Shown here: one piece after another, positions 33,681 to 37,758 of the stretch
Position numbering within the stretch: position 1 is the stretch's first letter
Layout: each line of letters starts with the position of its first letter
Origin: an uncultured Brachyspira sp.
GTDB taxonomy: Bacteria > Spirochaetota > Brachyspiria > Brachyspirales > Brachyspiraceae
Length of the DNA stretch: 37,758 nucleotides
Assembly: GCF_944390845.1 (NCBI RefSeq)
Contig: NZ_CALXRM010000029.1
Location: 1-37,758, forward strand
Direction: 5' to 3'
Program-made: the position numbers and the translations under genes
Notes under the pieces: generated by a model
Database searches by the model: none
The model's input: only the letters and a program-made list of their open reading frames with translations
Told to the model about the DNA's origin: nothing

Positions 33681-35534
33681 ATGAACGAAATTAGAAAAAT
33701 CAATTTAGAAGCAATCAATAAAAATATCAAGGCATATCCATATAATTTTATCAATATGCTTGAAAACTCTAAACAGTCAGACATTACTTTAGAAGTTATA
33801 GAAACAAAATCACAAAAACCATCTGGAAAAGTCATAAAAAACGGAAAACAAATACTTCTTCATAGTGCTTATGACCCTATAAAAGAAGCTAATACTTTAA
33901 TAAAAGAAATTGAAAATGATGAAGATCTGGATTTAGTGTTTGTATTTGGTATTGGAGCTGGTTATTTAGTTAATGCGGTTAGAAAATTGCATATACCAGT
34001 TGCTGTAATTGAACCTTCTATAGATTTTTTTAATACATTAATAGATAATTTCAAATTAGATACTATATTAGAAAATAATAAAATAACTTTCTTTATAGGC
34101 GGAAATGATGATGAGGATATAGAGAAATTTATATCATTGACAACAACAAAAAAGGTGAAATTTTTTATTACTAGGTCTTATGCTACCCTATTTGCTGAGG
34201 AAGCATTGCATTATCAATCCAAAGTATTATCTATAGTGGATAAAAAAATAATAAATATAAATACTATTTCAAGATTCGATAAACTTTGGGCTTATAATAT
34301 AGCCTCTAATGTGGTTGAAATAGCAACACATTATGGTGTTAATAAATTCTTCAATAAATATAAAAACATACCTGCAGTTATAGTATCAGCTGGCCCTTCA
34401 CTTGAAAAAAATATAAGAAAATTAAAAGAGATGAAGAATAAAGCGATTATAATAGCTGTTGATACTGCAATGAAGCCTTTATCATCGCATGGAATATCTC
34501 CACATTTTGTTATAACAATAGACCCTCAAAAGAAAAACTCTAAATATTTCAGGAATATACATTTTGAAGATACCGTATTAATAGCAGAATCTTCTGTTGA
34601 TCATGAAGCAATAGAATCATTCAAAGGAGCTGAATACTTTATTGATTCTATATTCCCACTAGCTAAATATTTTATGAAACCTTTAGGAGATAGAGGCGAC
34701 ATCACTATGGGAGGAAGCGTATCCACCGCAGCTTATGATTTTGCTATAAGAATAGGAGCTAATCCAATAATAATGGTAGGTTTGGATCTCTCTTTCCCTA
34801 ATCATCAAACTCATATAAAAGGAAGCTATCATGAAGAAAATTTCTTTACTGAAATAGGAAAGCTTGATTCTTATGACAGCAGAATATATAAAGTACTTGT
34901 TGCAGGAAATTTGAGAGAAGAAAAAAATGTTTATGGTGAGAGTGTATTCACCGATTCAAGATTTGATATGTACAGAAACTGGTATGAATCTCAATGTGCC
35001 AACAACAAAAATGTAAAATTCTACAATGCTACAGAAGGCGGTGTTATAATAAAAGCTATGGAGAATATTACATTACAAGAACTTATTGATAAATTTGATG
35101 ATATTAATATACAAATAGATAAAAACGATAGAAATACAGAAGACAAAACCAAAATACTTGACAGCATTAAAAATGGATTAATAAAAATAGATAAAAAAAT
35201 ATTATCATTAAAACCTTATGTTGATGATGCTATTAATTTATGTCACACAATTAATAATGATTTATCAAAAAACAGAAAAGTAGATAAACTTATTGCAAAA
35301 CTAGATGAATCCGATGCTAAAATACTAACTATAAGTAAAGTTAATGAGTTTTTAGGTATTACTATGCAAAAAACAATTAAAATGATAACAGAAGGTTTTG
35401 ATTTTAAAGATGATACAATGCATAAATCAATAATAAGTTCTTTCAAACTATACGAAGCTATGAAAGACAGTATTGATTTTAACCATTATATAATAGAGCG
35501 TGCTTTGATAAAGATAAACAAAGAATTAGAATAA
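33681..35534 (+). CDS. Maf/DUF115 family protein (motility accessory factor, flagellin glycosylation)
   Basis: 617 residues. The central DUF115 (MptE-like) domain is clear: VIVSAGPSLEKNIRKLKEMKNKAIIIAVDTAMKPLSSHGISPHFVITIDPQ (about 231-281), GDRGDITMGGSVSTAAYDFAIRIGANPIIMVGLDLSF (about 336-372), then a tail with FYNATEGGVIIKAM (about 448-461). An N-terminal Rossmann-like part has FVFGIGAGYLVNAVRKL and AVIEPS. In Campylobacter, Helicobacter and Aeromonas, Maf proteins transfer nonulosonic acids to flagellin in the cytoplasm; a like role on spirochaete flagellins is inference. No signal peptide. No clear ribosome-binding site before the ATG. The stop is only a few nt from repeat copy D. Confidence 0.85.
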   Translation: MNEIRKINLEAINKNIKAYPYNFINMLENSKQSDITLEVIETKSQKPSGKVIKNGKQILLHSAYDPIKEANTLIKEIENDEDLDLVFVFGIGAGYLVNAVRKLHIPVAVIEPSIDFFNTLIDNFKLDTILENNKITFFIGGNDDEDIEKFISLTTTKKVKFFITRSYATLFAEEALHYQSKVLSIVDKKIININTISRFDKLWAYNIASNVVEIATHYGVNKFFNKYKNIPAVIVSAGPSLEKNIRKLKEMKNKAIIIAVDTAMKPLSSHGISPHFVITIDPQKKNSKYFRNIHFEDTVLIAESSVDHEAIESFKGAEYFIDSIFPLAKYFMKPLGDRGDITMGGSVSTAAYDFAIRIGANPIIMVGLDLSFPNHQTHIKGSYHEENFFTEIGKLDSYDSRIYKVLVAGNLREEKNVYGESVFTDSRFDMYRNWYESQCANNKNVKFYNATEGGVIIKAMENITLQELIDKFDDINIQIDKNDRNTEDKTKILDSIKNGLIKIDKKILSLKPYVDDAINLCHTINNDLSKNRKVDKLIAKLDESDAKILTISKVNEFLGITMQKTIKMITEGFDFKDDTMHKSIISSFKLYEAMKDSIDFNHYIIERALIKINKELE

Positions 35535-35538
35535 AACT

Positions 35539-35750
35539 TTTTACACGCACGGTTAGCTAAATTTCAAATATAATCAAAATTATAATTCAAATAAAACAAC
35601 ATTTTAAATTTTATTCACCGTGCGGTATATAACACTATAAATTTAAAAAAATCTAGGGCGGGTGCTATAATGTCTATTAATGCCCAAAAGAAAATAGAGC
35701 TATATTGTAAAAAACAGTTAATGAGGATAAAGGGTGGGATTTGTAAATAG
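35539..35750 (+). repeat. Nested inverted-repeat element, copy D (left arms missing)
   Basis: It begins directly after the Maf-like gene with ACGCACGGTTAGCTAAATTT (about 35545), then ACCGTGCGGTATAT (about 35617), CTAGGGCGGGTGC (about 35653) and AAAGGGTGGG (35730). The two left GC-rich arms present in copies B and C are absent, as though the element was cut where the gene ends. Same orientation as B and C. The rest of the gap to 35935 is AT-rich with nothing recognised. Confidence 0.8.
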
Positions 35751-35935
35751 CACATTAAGCTTAAATGTCTAGTTTTTTATTTATAAAGGTTTTATCATAT
35801 ACAATAAATAATTTTACATATTTTCCATTATTTTTTTAATTATATAATAGTATAGAAATGAATATAATTTTTCTTATGTTATTTTATATTTTTTCCGATA
35901 AAGAACTATAGTAGTATTTTTTAAGGTAATGACGT

Positions 35936-37315
35936 ATGAAACATAGAATATTATTACTTTTATTTATAATGAGCTTTTCTAGTATATTTGCTCAAAATGA
36001 CAATTTTTTAGATACAATCATGCTAGATCAAATTAAAAGGGTTTATCCTAATGATAATGTAGTAGCACCATCAAGCTATGTTATCAGCATGAATTTTGAT
36101 TTGAATAGATATAGATTGAATGAACCTATAACTATGGAAATAAAAATATATGCTAAAAAAGGAACAATAAGCTTCACAAACTCAGCAAATCCTTTTAATA
36201 ATTACAGCTTTACAGTTTATGATAATTATAATAATCCTGTTGTATCTTCAGATAATTACACACTTTGGAAATATAAAAATGAAAGAACTTTGGATAATTC
36301 TAAAGATAGAGTTGTAACTTTGAATGAAGGAGAAAGTTTTTCATATTTTGTAGATTTGAATAATTGGTTCTATTTCGATAAAACAGGAAGATATAGAGTA
36401 GAATGTAGTTTTAATCCTATGCCGGAAATAAGTGATAATTTTTCTATGAAAGCAGATACTGCTTATTTCCTATTAGATGGAGTTAGAACTTATAATCAAA
36501 ACAATAGCACTGCTAATTATAATGTTATAACTAATGTATCTGAATTAGAACAATTTTCACCTACAACTGTTATATCAAATACTTTATTCTCTATGAAAAA
36601 TAAAGATTGGACAAATTATTTCAAATATATGCATATGCCTTCTATGATAAGCATAAGCCAAAGATATTATGAAACTTACAGAAATAATTACAGCAATACT
36701 TATCTTGAAGATTTTACAGATACAGGTGTTCGTCAAAAAGCTAGAAGATTGAGTTTTGAAGCATTTTTAAGAAGTCAATTCTCTGATAATATAAGTGCCG
36801 AAATGCTTAGAACTAACTTTGGAAATAATTTCTTAAATAATTTGGAAATGGCTTATAAATCAAGCAATATAAGAGAACTTGCTATAAGATTTGATATTCT
36901 CTATAGAACTTCTCTACCTGAAGATAGAAAAGCTTTATTTGATGAGTTTAAAAAATATTTGGCATCAGCTTATGACAGACAAGTAAGAAATGCTTTTGTA
37001 GCAGAACTTCAAAGAGATATAATGTCTACTAAAGATGCTAAATTAAAAGCACATTATACAAGCGTACTTAATATGATAAAAAATGAATACGAACCGGCTG
37101 TTACTTATACATTATTAAATTATACTATTGATAAAGTAACTATTATTGAAGAATATGGCTTACCAAGAGCTGAAGTAGAAACAAGATTACATCACAGATA
37201 CTTCAATGCTGATACTGGTGATGTATATGATCCTGTTGTAAAAAGAACTTTCGTTTTAAGACAAATGGGACAATATTGGTACATTGTAAACTATTATGAT
37301 ACAGTTGTAAATTAA
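35936..37315 (+). CDS. Exported protein of unknown function
   Basis: 459 residues with a clear signal peptide (MKHRILLLLFIMSFSSIFAQ, cleavage after FA or FAQ). The N-terminal mature part looks like an Ig-type beta domain (MNFDLNRYRLNEPITMEIKIYAKKG ... SYFVDLNNWFYFDKTGRYRVEC, about 50-165). A helical middle follows (about 220-390). The final segment (YTIDKVTIIEEYGLPRAEV ... VVKRTFVLRQMGQYWYIVNYYD) has the feel of an NTF2-like fold. No lipobox. No family recognised. A strong terminator follows. It is presumably periplasmic or outer-membrane associated. Confidence 0.78.
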   Translation: MKHRILLLLFIMSFSSIFAQNDNFLDTIMLDQIKRVYPNDNVVAPSSYVISMNFDLNRYRLNEPITMEIKIYAKKGTISFTNSANPFNNYSFTVYDNYNNPVVSSDNYTLWKYKNERTLDNSKDRVVTLNEGESFSYFVDLNNWFYFDKTGRYRVECSFNPMPEISDNFSMKADTAYFLLDGVRTYNQNNSTANYNVITNVSELEQFSPTTVISNTLFSMKNKDWTNYFKYMHMPSMISISQRYYETYRNNYSNTYLEDFTDTGVRQKARRLSFEAFLRSQFSDNISAEMLRTNFGNNFLNNLEMAYKSSNIRELAIRFDILYRTSLPEDRKALFDEFKKYLASAYDRQVRNAFVAELQRDIMSTKDAKLKAHYTSVLNMIKNEYEPAVTYTLLNYTIDKVTIIEEYGLPRAEVETRLHHRYFNADTGDVYDPVVKRTFVLRQMGQYWYIVNYYDTVVN

Positions 37316-37338
37316 TTAAATTATAAAAATAAAATATA

Positions 37339-37384
37339 AAAAAGAAGTAAGTTTATAGTTATTATATTCTTACTTCTTTTTTTA
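37339..37384 (+). terminator. Terminator after the exported-protein gene
   Basis: AAAAGAAGTAAG and CTTACTTCTTTT form a 12-bp stem with a 17-nt AT loop, followed by T-run. Confidence 0.85.
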
Positions 37385-37400
37385 TACTTTAAATATTTTA

Positions 37401-37616
37401 TTCACATACCCCGCCCTTTTATCCTTATTACTCCATCTTGAATTTTGGTTTATATTATATTTGCTGCTTTAATTAGAGATTTTAGCACCCACCCAAGTTT
37501 TTTTAAAATTTAGATTTTTTTAACGCACGCTTGGCCAAATTAAGAATATAGTAAAAATTTGAATTATAAATAAATTTTTCTATTTAACTTTGTTCTGCGT
37601 GCGGTCAATATTTAAT
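37401..37616 (+). repeat. Nested inverted-repeat element, copy E (right arms missing)
   Basis: Arms present: CACATACCCCGCCCTTTT (37403-37420), TTTAGCACCCACCCAAG (about 37481), TTTAACGCACGCTTGG (about 37518) and CTGCGTGCGGTCAATA (about 37595). The two right GGGCGGG arms are absent well before the window edge, so the element is truncated. No feature is seen in 37617-37758. Confidence 0.8.
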
Positions 37617-37758
37617 TTTGCAAGAATTATTAACTGTACATAATAAAAAAATAATTAATATAATAAGTAGAATTTATTTTTATATGCACAGGAGCCAGAC
37701 ATATTGCATTAAGTATTCCTTAGTTTTTTAAAGTATAACATAGGTGTATCATAATTTA

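Noticed and set aside
37617-37758. tRNA or other RNA gene near the right edge
   Set aside because: No cloverleaf arms, T-loop motif or terminator could be found; the sequence is featureless AT-rich DNA.

Overview
The window is very AT-rich spirochaete DNA and most likely comes from Brachyspira. The signs are a low-GC genome, a galactose/glucose (Mgl) uptake locus with several MglB-like binding proteins in a row, a Maf-type (DUF115) flagellin-glycosylation protein, an IMP dehydrogenase without CBS domains, a heterodimeric Fe-S serine dehydratase, FeSOD plus rubrerythrin, and degenerate HD-GYP proteins. This is an inference from gene content and style; no database search was possible. No rRNA, tRNA, phage, transposase or CRISPR array was recognised.

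Layout. 1-2966 (minus) is the start of a very large coiled-coil protein made of near-identical 384-bp (128-residue) tandem repeats; its end lies outside the window. 3154-5613 holds a DNA polymerase III delta'-like ATPase with a large insertion, then a secreted protein. 5722-6957 is an oxygen-defence pair, FeSOD and rubrerythrin. 7029-8108 and 12733-14172 (both minus) are paralogous HD-GYP-like proteins, one with most metal ligands lost. Between them lie guaB, a candidate small RNA (9634-9760), a DUF486 membrane protein, a membrane-anchored protein and an RpoD/RpoS-like sigma factor. 14330-15209 is a tandem pair of exported PepSY-like proteins. 15879-18951 holds divergent htpG and an AEC-family permease, flanked by inverted copies of a mobile-looking repeat. 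19298-20395 is a DUF3793-flavodoxin operon under a palindromic operator. 20490-22245 is aroB plus a lipoprotein. 22406-28966 is the mgl locus: three mglB-like genes, mglA, mglC and an unnoticed 51-residue membrane peptide gene. 29431-31008 is sdaAB-sdaAA. 31787-37315 holds a TPR/CFI-box protein, the Maf-like protein and a secreted protein.

The most interesting signal is regulatory. A 16-bp palindrome (GTTAGAATATTCTAAC and a near copy) overlaps the -10 box of two promoters 9.7 kb apart. One drives the DUF3793-flavodoxin operon, whose ATG sits where the RNA should begin, so the message looks leaderless. The other drives a roughly 125-nt transcript with a central hairpin and a strong terminator: a candidate metal- or redox-controlled small RNA, or a leaderless micro-gene. 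A C/U-rich single-stranded stretch of this RNA can pair with the ribosome-binding site of the FeSOD gene in the same window, which would resemble RyhB-sodB in E. coli; that link is speculative.

The second structural theme is non-coding repeats. A family of roughly 320-bp elements with nested GC-rich inverted arms (CCCGCCC...GGGCGGG, CCCACCC...GGGCGGG, GCACGG...GTGCGG) occurs five times, always behind genes or their terminators. A separate MITE-like family with 26-bp terminal inverted repeats flanks htpG and the permease.
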